A stretch of DNA of 58,457 bases from an uncultured Lachnospiraceae bacterium (GCA_900316075.1 ONBT01000011.1:1-58457); one strand, 5' to 3'; numbered from the stretch's first letter, positions 46,650 through 54,835 are shown. A program made the numbers and translations. The notes: generated by a model not told the origin, from the letters alone.

Positions 46650-48287
46650 ATGGACTTTGAGAAATATCCGGAAAACATTTCCTCTCTGATTGAGAAGGTC
46701 AATACGTCCCTGGGCCAGGACCGGCAGGTCGTCATCACTTCCTGCAACAGCCTCGAGGGAATCGGCCTGATCCAGGGCGACAATGCCCTCGTGGGCTTTG
46801 CCCGCTTCATGCGGGGGGAGGAATGCTACCTCGAGAACGACATGGTGACCTTCTACACGGATATGGTCTCCTGCCTCGACCCCTTTGAAAAGGCCGGGGA
46901 GTGGGAATACGTGGTCCGCGCCAACAATCTCCTCGGCATCATGTCCATGAACCGGGGCAATGCGCCCTTTGCCATGGACTACTATTCCCGGGCCCTCTCC
47001 ATCAGCCGCTCCCATGAGCTCAAAAACCTTGAGGTCATGATGAACCTCAATATCGGCAACATCTATCTGTCTGCCGGGGAGAACGACGAGGCCATCGGCC
47101 GCTTCACAAATGCGAGCGAGCTCATAGAAGGCCTGGACCTGACCCCGGACGAATATTATCCATATACCTCCACCGCCCTGATCGGCCTTTCCAAAGCCTG
47201 CCTCAAGCGGGGCGACACCACGGCCTCCGAGGACTGGTTCGACCGCCTGCAGACGACCTGCGGCGACCGCCTGGACCCTCACGACAAGCTGTCCGTGGAC
47301 TGCTTCGGGGCCATCCTCTACTACCGCCTGGGCAGGGAGAAGGAAAAGCAGAACTATATCGACCTGGTCCGGAGTGAGTTTACCGGGGAGATCCCCGTTC
47401 TCGACATCTTCGACGACATCTATGAATACATGGCCATGCTGCAGGAATCGGGAAATGCCGACGAGTTCGACATCATCTGCTCCCGCATGGAAGCCCTGGT
47501 CACGAAGACGAATGTGAAGAACCTCGAGCGCCGGGTCGTGGAACTGCGCCTGCAGAACTCCCGTGACAAGGGCGATACCGAAGCCTACCGGGAGCTGGCC
47601 GTCCGCTTCTTCGAGCTCTACGAGACCGGGGAGCAGGAAAACGCCCTGATGATCCGCAATATGCTCCGTCTGCGCGGCTCTTTCAACGACCTGGCCCGCA
47701 TCAACCGGGAGGTCGAGGAGGAGAACAAGGTCCTGCAGAAGAAGTCCGTCACGGATGCCCTGACCCAGATGGACAATCGGGCCGGCCTCAACGCCTACGC
47801 CGGCCAGTCCTTCAACCGGGCCATCCAGAGCGGTCAGGACTGGGCCATCGAGATCCTCGATATCGACTACTTCAAGGAATACAACGACAATTACGGCCAT
47901 CAGGCCGGCGACGAGTGTATTGCATTTGTCGCTTCCATGGTCAAGGCCCTGAAGCGCTATCCCGGTGTCTTCTGCGCCCGCTACGGCGGCGACGAGTTCG
48001 TCGTCATCTACGAGGGCTACAAGGACACGGAAGTCTTTGAGATGGCGAAGGACCTCAAGGCCACGATTCTCAAGAAAGCTGTTGAACACAAATTCACCAA
48101 GTCCTACATGAAAATTGTCACGGTCTCCCAGGGCATATTCTGGGGCCACCCGGACAAAGGCTCCACGGCCTGGAACTTCCTCCACGCCGCCGACAACCTC
48201 CTTTACCGGGCCAAGACCAAATCGCGAAACTCCATTATGATGGGCCACAAACTCGGCGACGACGACGAAGTCCCGTGGGAAGGATGA
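46650..48287 (+). CDS. TPR-containing diguanylate cyclase (GGDEF)
   Basis: 545 residues. Residues about 1-350 form helical tetratricopeptide-like repeats; a short coiled coil (about 350-370) leads to a GGDEF domain with DALTQMDNRAGL and the intact active site RYGGDEF (444-450). It should make cyclic di-GMP from GTP. The RxxD inhibitory site is not present upstream of GGDEF. There is no membrane helix, so it is cytoplasmic. The TPR part probably senses a protein or peptide partner. Confidence 0.9.
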   Translation: MDFEKYPENISSLIEKVNTSLGQDRQVVITSCNSLEGIGLIQGDNALVGFARFMRGEECYLENDMVTFYTDMVSCLDPFEKAGEWEYVVRANNLLGIMSMNRGNAPFAMDYYSRALSISRSHELKNLEVMMNLNIGNIYLSAGENDEAIGRFTNASELIEGLDLTPDEYYPYTSTALIGLSKACLKRGDTTASEDWFDRLQTTCGDRLDPHDKLSVDCFGAILYYRLGREKEKQNYIDLVRSEFTGEIPVLDIFDDIYEYMAMLQESGNADEFDIICSRMEALVTKTNVKNLERRVVELRLQNSRDKGDTEAYRELAVRFFELYETGEQENALMIRNMLRLRGSFNDLARINREVEEENKVLQKKSVTDALTQMDNRAGLNAYAGQSFNRAIQSGQDWAIEILDIDYFKEYNDNYGHQAGDECIAFVASMVKALKRYPGVFCARYGGDEFVVIYEGYKDTEVFEMAKDLKATILKKAVEHKFTKSYMKIVTVSQGIFWGHPDKGSTAWNFLHAADNLLYRAKTKSRNSIMMGHKLGDDDEVPWEG

Positions 48288-48330
48288 AAACCGCCCGCAG
48301 GCGTGATGAGAATAATATAAAGCGCGAAGA

Positions 48331-48367
48331 AAGGGCCGTCCGGCGAAAGCCAGGCGGCCTTTTTTTC
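48331..48367 (+). terminator. Terminator after the GGDEF gene
   Basis: GGCCGTC...GCGGCC stem closed by GGCGAAAGCC, followed by seven T residues. An AATAATATAAA motif precedes it. Confidence 0.85.
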
Positions 48368-48384
48368 AAGGCGGGAAGGCTTGT

Positions 48385-48524
48385 TGGCGTACTTTTGTCC
48401 TGAACAAAGCCATAGGCCCAGTGTCTGCAGGCTGCCTGGCGGACTTTTGCCCTGTATCAAGCCATAGGCCCAAGACATGCAGGCAGACTGGCGGATTTAT
48501 GTTCTGAATCAAGCCATAGGCCCA
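48385..48524 (+). repeat. Second 52-bp-period array of the 36-nt hairpin repeat
   Basis: Copies at 48385-48420, 48437-48472 and 48489-48524, with 16-nt spacers that are only partly alike (both contain TGCAGGC). Each copy begins TGGCG and ends GCCATAGGCCCA. Same 36+16 geometry as the trpG-trpC array 17 kb away. Confidence 0.88.
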
Positions 48525-48534
48525 CGACGTGGAA

Positions 48535-48735
48535 CGGCCCTTTCAGTGACGCTTCGCTGTCTTCCTCTCAGAAAGGCCGTGCGGCACTCGCTCCTGCTGG
48601 TCCTTCTCCCCGTATTTTTCCGCACCTGGCTGTCGCCTTCGAAAATGTGACTTAGCAAGAGCCGGTCGTGCCAATTCCGCGGAAAAGAAGGGAATCCCGC
48701 CGTCAGCCAGTCGGCCTACGGGCCGCTGCGGCGTC
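48535..48735 (+). other. Structured non-coding stretch leading into the 175-bp element
   Basis: Stems visible by eye: GGCCCTTTC with GAAAGGCC (48536-48580); AAGAAGGG and TCCCG (about 48685) with CGGGA and CCCTTCTT (about 48739-48755); CGGCC with GGCCG near 48712. AAGAGCC at 48658 can also pair with GGCTCTT at 48781. No convincing protein frame. Confidence 0.5.
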
Positions 48736-48910
48736 CGTCGGGACCCCCTTCTTTTCCTACTTACCCTTGCATGAGGCCAGGCTCTTGAATACTCACATTT
48801 TGTTCAGGCGGGTTTGGCCACACACCAAATTTCCACGCCGGACCTGCAGGAGTCTCGTGCCTTCGGCTTCCATACTACCCTTGCTGACCGGCAGCTCGCG
48901 CAGGGAACTG
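48736..48910 (+). repeat. 175-bp conserved structured element, copy 1
   Basis: Nearly identical (168 of 175 positions by hand alignment) to the inverted copy at 58283-58457. Outside this block the flanks on the inner side differ completely. Short stems such as TTTGG-CCACACA-CCAAA lie inside. Frames on both strands are short and lack ribosome-binding sites. It may be a non-coding RNA or a mobile-element end. Confidence 0.8.
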
Positions 48911-49004
48911 AAAGCGGTTGGAAGGGGACGGCATTCGAACTCGTACATTGGCGGTCTATCTTCGTTAACTGGAAAGCGAGACACGCGCTGACTTGACTTC
49001 TTTG

Positions 49005-49027
49005 AATCAGCCAACGCTGATTTTTAC
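49005..49027 (+). terminator. Terminator downstream of element copy 1
   Basis: AATCAGC-CAAC-GCTGATT followed by TTTACTTC. It could end a rightward transcript through 48535-49000, or a leftward one weakly. Confidence 0.6.
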
Positions 49028-49140
49028 TTCACACCATACCAGGCAATGCCCTTGGCGGTCCTGCCCTGCGCAATTAATAAGATTATGCCGACTGCCCATG
49101 CGGAACAGGGCGGGTGCATTTCTTTACACTCTTTTTCGGA

Positions 49141-49169
49141 TTGTTTGGGAATGAGGTATGGGATATAAT
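49141..49169 (+). promoter_or_regulatory. Promoter of the small membrane protein gene
   Basis: TTGTTT, a 17-bp spacer and TATAAT, 49 nt before the ATG at 49219. Confidence 0.65.
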
Positions 49170-49218
49170 CATTCCTGCAGGAAGGTCCTGCGAAAACAGT
49201 TTGGAGAGAGGTAAAGAT

Positions 49219-49470
49219 ATGGACTATTATGATGGGCCGGAAGAGTACAGACCAATAAGCATGTGGGGATATTTCGGATATCAGATTCTGTTCGGAATTC
49301 CGATTGTCGGGCTGATCTGCCTGATTGTCTTTTCAGTTTCGGCAAAAAATCGGAACCTGAAGAATTTCGCACGTTCGTATTTCTGCGTACTGATTCTTGC
49401 GATTATCCTGTTCCTGCTTCTGCTTGCGTCAGGAGCCCTGGCGGCGATTATAGGAGCCCTTTCGTTTTAA
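49219..49470 (+). CDS. Small two-helix membrane protein
   Basis: 83 residues from the ATG at 49219 (GAGAGG upstream). After an acidic N-terminus (MDYYDGPEEYRPISMWGYFG) there are two hydrophobic segments, about 22-41 and 52-80, joined by a basic loop KNRNLKNFAR. I do not recognise a family. The promoter and good start support a real gene. It sits between the structured element and a phage terminase fragment. Confidence 0.65.
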   Translation: MDYYDGPEEYRPISMWGYFGYQILFGIPIVGLICLIVFSVSAKNRNLKNFARSYFCVLILAIILFLLLLASGALAAIIGALSF

Positions 49471-49530
49471 GGCAGCCTGAGGGCAGGAAAAATTGGTTTT
49501 GAAAGCATCCGGGAGACCGGGTGCTTTTTT

Positions 49531-49788
49531 GATGGCCATGGAAAATGGGATGCCTGTGCGTTTTCGGTGGATCCGGAGGCGCTGGCCGGGCAGCTCATGA
49601 CTACGGAGGGAAATGTAATTCACTACGGCTTCATTGAGAAGTTCATCGAGGACCGGAGTGAAAAATATCATATTCGGGAGATTGCCTTCGACCGATGGGG
49701 CGCGACGCAGATGACGCAGGACCTCGAGGGCATGGGGCTGACGGTCGTGCCGTTCGGGCAGGGCATCGGACCGTGCAATCCGGCATGA
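49531..49788 (+). pseudogene. Phage terminase large subunit fragment
   Basis: The frame contains TTEGNVIHYGFIEKFIED and YHIREIAFDRWGATQMTQ followed by LEGMGLTVVPFGQG, the nuclease-domain stretch of HK97-type terminase large subunits. The ATPase domain (about 350 residues) upstream and the last 60-70 residues downstream are missing; after GQG the sequence turns unrelated and stops. It is a relic of a prophage. Confidence 0.8.
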
Positions 49789-50037
49789 GGGAGAGCAGGA
49801 AAGCGTCTATGATTCCATTCCAGAGGGATTCTGTTTATCTGATTCCAATAGTCTGATATGATGTTTCCACAGACAAACCAGAATTTGAAATCCCCCGAAA
49901 TCATAGGCGTTTGCCGCTGATTATAGGGCTTTAATGAAATCCTCTGAAACCGGTGAAAACAAAGGATTTTTCGTAATCTGCTCACCGAATCCCTTTATTA
50001 AGTGTTACACCGTTTCAACGACGCCCCGGCAGCTCAT
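49789..50037. other. Gap between terminase relic and mobilizable element
   Basis: AT-richer than the core genome, no gene seen. Its last bases read as a short frame ending HKGKSKGKQIS and a stop that crosses the direct repeat at 50038; this could be the 3' scrap of a target gene or part of the element end. Confidence 0.4.
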
Positions 50038-50059
50038 AAGGGCAAAAGCAAGGGCAAGC
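50038..50059 (+). repeat. Candidate left attachment site
   Basis: AAGGGCAAAAGCAAGGGCAA..., direct counterpart of 57098-57119. Four mismatches in 22 positions. Confidence 0.45.
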
Positions 50060-50086
50060 AAATCTCATAACAGGATATAACAAGGT

Positions 50087-50113
50087 GTGGCAATCGGGAG
50101 CCTGTGACATATG
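50087..50113 (+). repeat. Inverted repeat arm upstream of tnpV
   Basis: GTGGCAATCGGG, 2 extra bases, then CTGTGACATATG. The same sequence occurs inverted at about 55722-55747, just before the integrase. Could be a recombinase or regulator site. Confidence 0.6.
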
Positions 50114-50155
50114 TGCGAATATACTTCAACGACTATTATAACGGAGGATGTCAAT

Positions 50156-50533
50156 ATGGAAAAGTACGTTTATGATGAAAACAATGGGCTTTGGTACGAG
50201 CTTCAAGGCGATTATCACATTCCCTGCCTGACTCTGCCCACCGAAGAAGAAAAACCCATCGGCATTTGGGGACAGCGGCACCTGCGATACATCAAGCAGG
50301 AGTGTAAGGCCCTGTACACAGAGCTGCTGACCAGCGGCAGGTTAAATGCCTATCTTGCCAACATTAACGAGCAGGCGGAGAATATGTTCTTTGAGCTGGT
50401 AAAGCAGATGACCGCCCAAGAGGGCATCACCGAAAAGCTCAAGGCACAGGATCAAATGCTGTGGGTGCAGCGGATGAACAACATCCGGGCCAAGGCAATG
50501 GAAATCGTAAACCATGAGCTGATCTACGCATAA
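50156..50533 (+). CDS. tnpV: TnpV family transposon-encoded protein
   Basis: 125 residues from the ATG at 50156 (GGAGG upstream). The sequence opens MEKYVYDENNGLWYELQGDY and contains PIGIWGQRHLRYIK and the RMNNIRAKAMEIVNHEL end, all typical of TnpV of Tn4451/Tn4453-like elements. Its function is unknown; it is a good marker of clostridial mobilizable transposons. Confidence 0.9.
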   Translation: MEKYVYDENNGLWYELQGDYHIPCLTLPTEEEKPIGIWGQRHLRYIKQECKALYTELLTSGRLNAYLANINEQAENMFFELVKQMTAQEGITEKLKAQDQMLWVQRMNNIRAKAMEIVNHELIYA

Positions 50534-50543
50534 GGTATTGGGC

Positions 50544-50568
50544 GGCGGGGAGCAATCCCCGCCGTTTT
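50544..50568 (+). terminator. Terminator after tnpV
   Basis: GGCGGGG-AGCAAT-CCCCGCC followed by GTTTTC. Confidence 0.85.
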
Positions 50569-50600
50569 CGTCACAGCTCAAATTATATTTCAGAATACAG

Positions 50601-50628
50601 TTGATTTTTCACGATTTCGTGATATAAT
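50601..50628 (+). promoter_or_regulatory. Promoter with operator for the DUF4160/DUF2442 pair
   Basis: TTGATT, a 16-bp spacer and TATAAT. The spacer holds a perfect inverted repeat CACGA-TT-TCGTG (50610-50621), suggesting autoregulation as in toxin-antitoxin pairs. Confidence 0.7.
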
Positions 50629-50658
50629 ATAAGTGACCACAAACAGGAGGTTACATCT

Positions 50659-50913
50659 ATGCCAGTATTGTCCAGATTCTACGGGATCATCATTCGTATG
50701 TATTTTCAACAGGCGGAGCATAACCCGCCGCACATCCACGCACTTTACGGCGAGGATATGGCAGCTATTAATATTCAGACAGGTGAAGTGCTAGAGGGGC
50801 ACCTCCCACCCAAGGCACTTGCTATGGTACGGGAATGGGTGGCGATCCACAAAAACGATCTTCTGCATATGTGGGAGACACAGGAGTTCAAATCTCTTTC
50901 TCCCCTTGAATAA
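50659..50913 (+). CDS. DUF4160 family protein (putative toxin-antitoxin partner)
   Basis: 84 residues; AGGAGG 8 nt before the ATG. The block HNPPHIHALYGEDMAAINI (about 21-39) and the C-terminal WETQEF are the DUF4160 signature. The family is nearly always next to a DUF2442 gene and the two are thought to form a toxin-antitoxin pair, though biochemistry is scarce. Confidence 0.88.
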   Translation: MPVLSRFYGIIIRMYFQQAEHNPPHIHALYGEDMAAINIQTGEVLEGHLPPKALAMVREWVAIHKNDLLHMWETQEFKSLSPLE

Positions 50914-50925
50914 GGAGTTGATTGT

Positions 50926-51366
50926 ATGTTTCATAAGGTCAAAGCGGTCAATGCCCTGCCGGACTATCGCTTGAGCGTCCAGTTTGCGGAGGGCGTGACC
51001 AAGATTTATGACGTAAAGCCCTTGTTTGCCAAATGGGAGCCGTTCAAGGCGTTGGAAAATGCGCCAGAGCTGTTTTCCGGCGTGGAGGTCGATATGGGCG
51101 GCTATGGGGTCATCTGGAACGATGATCTTGACCTGTCCTGTGATGAGCTGTTTGCAAACGGCGAAACGGTCAAGACGCCGTTTGACGGGCTTATGGCGTT
51201 CACCGACGCCACCCAGCTTTGGGGACTGAATGAAAGTACTCTTCGCAAAGCAATTGCCTACGGCAAGCTGGTCAATGGCGTGGACGCCTGCAAATATGGC
51301 AAGCAGTGGGTGATTTCAACGGAAGCAATGAAGCGGGAATATGGGTTACCAAAAAGGGAAAGATAA
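50926..51366 (+). CDS. DUF2442 protein with C-terminal helix-turn-helix
   Basis: 146 residues, 12 nt after the DUF4160 gene, with AAGGAG upstream. Residues 1-85 are the DUF2442 domain (FAEGVTKIYDVKPLF). Residues 90-146 look like a helix-turn-helix (TQLWGLNESTLRKAIAYGKL then GKQWVISTEAMKREYG), resembling helix-turn-helix parts of excisionase-like proteins. It is the likely DNA-binding antitoxin that would use the CACGA operator. Confidence 0.85.
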   Translation: MFHKVKAVNALPDYRLSVQFAEGVTKIYDVKPLFAKWEPFKALENAPELFSGVEVDMGGYGVIWNDDLDLSCDELFANGETVKTPFDGLMAFTDATQLWGLNESTLRKAIAYGKLVNGVDACKYGKQWVISTEAMKREYGLPKRER

Positions 51367-51417
51367 AAGATTATGTATATCGTTCCCTGTATCAAGAAAA
51401 AGAAGGGGTGAAACGCT

Positions 51418-51903
51418 ATGAATACAGAGATTGATACCACGGAGGAAAACGAAGTGAATATCCTTATAAGGGAAGATTGGCAGGCTGATGGCGTTGTGAT
51501 TAGGGATTATACTGCCTTTGAGCGAAGTGAAATTATGAACCTGTACGCAAGCGTCGGCTGGACGAACTATACCGACCATCCGCAGATGCTGGAAAAGGCA
51601 TATAATAATTCACTTTGTACACTCGGTGCATATACCGCTGATAATAGTCTGATTGGCATCATAAGAGCCGTGGGCGACGGAGCTTCTATTTTATTTATTC
51701 AAGACATTATTGTGCTCCCGGAATTCCAGCGCCGAGGAATAGGAACTGCTCTGCTCAGAGCAATCATCAAGCGTTATCCCGATGTATATCAAACGGAACT
51801 CATGACAGACAACACGGACAAGACCATTGCCTTTTATAAGTCGATCGGTTTTACGCCTGCGACTGAATTTGGCTGCCTGGGGTTCATGAAGCTGAATACG
51901 TGA
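51418..51903 (+). CDS. GNAT-family N-acetyltransferase
   Basis: 161 residues; GGGGTG precedes the ATG. The acetyl-CoA loop QRRGIGTALL is near 104-113, and YKSIGFTPATEF closes the fold. The substrate is not evident. The first 25 residues are acidic and not part of the domain; a later start is possible. It is cargo of the element. Confidence 0.85.
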   Translation: MNTEIDTTEENEVNILIREDWQADGVVIRDYTAFERSEIMNLYASVGWTNYTDHPQMLEKAYNNSLCTLGAYTADNSLIGIIRAVGDGASILFIQDIIVLPEFQRRGIGTALLRAIIKRYPDVYQTELMTDNTDKTIAFYKSIGFTPATEFGCLGFMKLNT

Positions 51904-51939
51904 TCAATAAAAATTGTTCTGGAAAATTGAAAGTAGGTA

Positions 51940-51970
51940 TTGACCTTACAGTTTACTGCAATGATATAAC
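51940..51970 (+). promoter_or_regulatory. MerR-type promoter with 19-bp spacer
   Basis: TTGACC (51940-51945) and TATAAC (51965-51970) with a 19-bp spacer that contains the imperfect dyad TTACAG-TTTA-CTGCAA. Over-long spacers with a central dyad are the hallmark of MerR-activated promoters. Confidence 0.78.
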
Positions 51971-51994
51971 GGTTTCAGAAAGGAGGTACATGAT

Positions 51995-52816
51995 ATGACG
52001 ATTAAGGAATTCGCACGTCTCTGTGGCTGTAATCCTCAGACACTTCGTTATTATGATCATGTAGATCTGCTGAAACCGGTTAAAGTGGATCAATGGTCTG
52101 GATACCGATATTACGATGAGGAGCAAGCACTTGCCTTTGTAAAGATCAAAAATCTTCAAAAGGCTGGGTTTACCATTGAAGAGATAAAAGAACTCCTTGA
52201 TAAGGATAATCTTGTGATCTACAAAGCCTTCGATGCTAAAATTGCAGAGGAGGAGAAAAGATTGCAGGAAATCAAAGCTATCCAGAAGTCATATCAGACC
52301 GAAATGACAGATATGAAGAAAAAACTGGAAACCATGCGCGATATGATTAAAGAATCCATGGAGGCATATGATCCTACTGAAGAGTTCGGCATAGACAGAG
52401 ATGCCTATTCTCAAATGATAGAAAATGTTAATGTGTTCTTTGAGAGCATGATTAGCCGCAGTGATGATAGTGATTTTGAGTATTCGGAATACTCTGAGAG
52501 CGACGAATCTGTGGAAGAACCGGAATATGTGAATCTGCTGAACAACCCTGACTATGAGATCGTTTATGAAAAGCATGGCTGGAGCTTTGTAAAAGAATTC
52601 TTCTCAGAGTTTTCCACACTTGATGAAGGACAAGATTATGCTTTAGAATTCCTTCTATCCCAAAGTAAGGGCAATCATACCGCATTTGCGAACACTGTGC
52701 TTGGTATGCTGCTGAACTGCAATCCAAAAAGCCCGGACTACAAAAGGTCTTTGAGTTGTAATACGTCAGATTCTAAGGATGGACAAAATCATTTTTGGCT
52801 CTTAAAGCGGAAATAA
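51995..52816 (+). CDS. MerR-family transcriptional regulator
   Basis: 273 residues; AAGGAGG before the ATG. The winged helix (residues 1-70) has IKEFARLCGCNPQTLRYYDHV and SGYRYYDEEQA. A long coiled coil (about 75-125) follows. The rest (about 130-273) is an acidic, Ser/Tyr/Glu-rich effector region that I cannot name. It probably controls its own 19-bp-spacer promoter. No obvious target gene follows, so it may be a cargo sensor whose partner is elsewhere or lost. Confidence 0.85.
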   Translation: MTIKEFARLCGCNPQTLRYYDHVDLLKPVKVDQWSGYRYYDEEQALAFVKIKNLQKAGFTIEEIKELLDKDNLVIYKAFDAKIAEEEKRLQEIKAIQKSYQTEMTDMKKKLETMRDMIKESMEAYDPTEEFGIDRDAYSQMIENVNVFFESMISRSDDSDFEYSEYSESDESVEEPEYVNLLNNPDYEIVYEKHGWSFVKEFFSEFSTLDEGQDYALEFLLSQSKGNHTAFANTVLGMLLNCNPKSPDYKRSLSCNTSDSKDGQNHFWLLKRK

Positions 52817-52827
52817 GCCAATGCGTT

Positions 52828-52894
52828 GCCCTGCAAGCCGCAAACTTGCAGGGCGTTTCTATGTATGCACCGCAGGGGTCTCCTGCGGTGTTTT
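52828..52894 (+). terminator. Two terminators after the MerR gene
   Basis: GCCCTGCAAG...CTTGCAGGGC then GTTTC (52828-52858), and CACCGCAGG-GGTCT-CCTGCGGTG then TTTTC (52868-52894). They separate the regulator from the convergent relaxase gene. Confidence 0.8.
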
Positions 52895-52902
52895 CTTCTG
52901 CC

Positions 52903-54342
52903 TTAGCGTCCTCTGTCATAGTCATAGCTGCGGGGTCGTGGCTCCTGCCGCCGCTGGGCATTCCGGCGCTTGTCCTCCGCGTCCATTTCCCGAAGCTTCT
53001 TTCGGATGCTCTCTTTTTCGGGCGGCTTCTGCTTGGGCTTGTCCTTTCCGCTGACCTGCTGCTCCCATGTGGCCAGATCACGGTTATACTGCTCCACAAG
53101 AGCCGTAGCGTTGTCGTAAAGCCGCTTGAATGCCTGCACGTCGGGATACCCGTATTCTTTCAGCATCCCGGGCAGTCGATCCATCCGGCGGTCAATTTCC
53201 TGCTGTGTTTTGGTAATCTTCTCAGATAGGGCCTTGCGCTCCTTACCCTTGAACAGTCCTGTTGTCTCGGCAAGCTGTTTTTCCAGCTTCGGAAGCTCTC
53301 CGTGCATGAGCTGCTTGATCGCCCTGGCCTCATCCTGTACCTTGACCATCAGCTTCTGCATCTTGCGGTACTCCTCCATATCAACGGAAATCGTAGACTT
53401 GGGTGGGATTTCCGTCTCCCGGATCAATCCCATCAGGATTTCTTTGGCCTTTTGGATGATCCCCCGGAACAGTCCCGGCAGCCAACCGTGCTTCTGCACA
53501 GAGCGGCTGGCCTCGTTGTAGACGTGCTCGTTTTTGATCTCAATGATCTTGGCTTCAGCAATCCCGGACACCAGCGCCATATCGGCCATTCTGTTCCAGT
53601 CCTGCCGTGCGGCATTGTCAGCCTCGATCTCCGCCGCCTTTGGGTTGTTCTTCCCGATCTTCTTGGTGGGGAGATATATGCTGTTCGGATCAAAGACCAT
53701 CAAGTGCCGCTCCGGGTCGTGGATATGCCGATTGATCAGGGCAGTGTAAAATTGCTTGACCTCATCCAGAAAGAGCTTATCCTTAAAAACCTCATCCTTC
53801 TGTGAGAACAGGTGGCTTTCATAGGCTTCGCCCTTCTTGATGACGGTGCAGCCCTCCCGGATTTGACCGTCCTCCCCGGTGATCTCCTTCTTCGTGCGCA
53901 CCCGCTTGCCGGATTCATCATAGAACACGCTGCGGGTGGCGAGCTTGATATCCGGCTCCGGCAGCAAGCGCCGCTCCGAAAAAATCAGATGGATATGATA
54001 GTTCTTTTTCGTCTTGTTGTGGTGGAGTGCCGAGACGCATTCTACGTCATACCGCTTCTTGAACTGCTCCGTGAACTCCCGCAGCACCCGGTCGGGATCA
54101 AACTGCGTGTATTCCTCCGGCAGTGCGATAATCAGCTCCCGTGCCTCGATACATTTTCCCTCCGTCCCGTAGCGCCGAAACTCCTCCTGACACTCCTTCG
54201 CCAGGTCGTCCCAGAAGGTCATATCTTCCCTTGTGGAGAAGGTGGCGTAGAGGTATTCCTGTCGCTTTGGGTCTGAGATATAGGATATTCTTCCCTTGAC
54301 ATTGGACAGCTTCGACATCTGGATAAAGCTGTGCCGTGCCAT
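52903..54342 (-). CDS. mobA: MobA/MobL family relaxase
   Basis: 479 residues. The N-terminal relaxase domain (1-190) has the metal-binding HxH in NYHIHLIFSER (His116, His118) and a likely catalytic tyrosine in RISYISD (Tyr21). The C-terminal half (about 280-479) is a long coiled coil with a basic tail (RRQEPRPRSYDYDRGR). It would nick oriT, attach to the DNA end and pilot it through a helper's mating channel. It runs opposite to the cargo genes. Confidence 0.92.
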   Translation of the reverse strand: MARHSFIQMSKLSNVKGRISYISDPKRQEYLYATFSTREDMTFWDDLAKECQEEFRRYGTEGKCIEARELIIALPEEYTQFDPDRVLREFTEQFKKRYDVECVSALHHNKTKKNYHIHLIFSERRLLPEPDIKLATRSVFYDESGKRVRTKKEITGEDGQIREGCTVIKKGEAYESHLFSQKDEVFKDKLFLDEVKQFYTALINRHIHDPERHLMVFDPNSIYLPTKKIGKNNPKAAEIEADNAARQDWNRMADMALVSGIAEAKIIEIKNEHVYNEASRSVQKHGWLPGLFRGIIQKAKEILMGLIRETEIPPKSTISVDMEEYRKMQKLMVKVQDEARAIKQLMHGELPKLEKQLAETTGLFKGKERKALSEKITKTQQEIDRRMDRLPGMLKEYGYPDVQAFKRLYDNATALVEQYNRDLATWEQQVSGKDKPKQKPPEKESIRKKLREMDAEDKRRNAQRRQEPRPRSYDYDRGR

Positions 54343-54591
54343 CGTTCACCTCCGTTCTTTCGTCCTTCGTCTCCCGTCCTCCGTCCCCCGTATGTTGTCA
54401 CGCCGCCGCAGCAGTGGGACAACACCGGAAAGCGCCGGGCGGTTTCCGGCTGCGTCTATGCCCGTCCACGCCGGGGCAGAGACGCAGGCCCTCCGCAGGA
54501 GCGAAATACCCCTTGTACAAATCGTCAGATTTGTGCGAGGGGTGTATTTCGCTCTCAAACGGCGAGGCCTCTTTTCTGCTGTGTCCATCCT
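54343..54591. other. Candidate oriT region
   Basis: Upstream of the relaxase are a 54-nt inverted repeat with arms AGCGAAATAC...ACAAATC and GATTTGT...GTATTTCGCT (54500-54553), and a second stem CTGCGTCT with AGACGCAG (about 54451-54488) around GCCC/GGGC. Such paired stems next to a relaxase gene are typical of oriT. I cannot place the nick site. Confidence 0.55.
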
Positions 54592-54807
54592 TTAGCGCAC
54601 CTCCCGGACGTCTGCCTGATTGAGCAGGTTTCTCCCCTGATTGACGGTCATGAAGTTCTCCAGTGCATCCCTTCGGATGATTGTCTTTCGTCCCACTTTG
54701 AGCACGGGGAGCTTGCCCCAGTCCACCAGCTTCCGCATGGTGTTCCGTCCAATCCCGGACATTTCGGCGGCTTCCTCGATGGTCAGTCCCATTTTGGCAT
54801 CTCTCAT
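54592..54807 (-). CDS. Excisionase-family DNA-binding protein
   Basis: 71 residues from the ATG at 54807, which has GGAGGTG 7 nt upstream. It has the small winged helix of excisionase/MerR-like proteins: LTIEEAAEMSGIGRNTMRKL then GKLPVLKVGRKTIIRRDAL. It probably helps the integrase in excision and may regulate the relaxase. A near-consensus leftward promoter (TTGACA, 17 bp, TATAAT on the minus strand, 54857-54885) drives it. Confidence 0.88.
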   Translation of the reverse strand: MRDAKMGLTIEEAAEMSGIGRNTMRKLVDWGKLPVLKVGRKTIIRRDALENFMTVNQGRNLLNQADVREVR

Positions 54808-54835
54808 GTTATCACCTCCGATCTGCAAATATCTG

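Noticed and set aside
48535-48910. Group II intron or rRNA fragment
   Set aside because: I see no intron 5' GTGYG end, domain V or rRNA-like core; without a search this cannot be pushed further.
48668-49014. Short proteins encoded by the 175-bp element on either strand
   Set aside because: No ribosome-binding sites, frames differ in extent between copies, and the DNA is dominated by stems.
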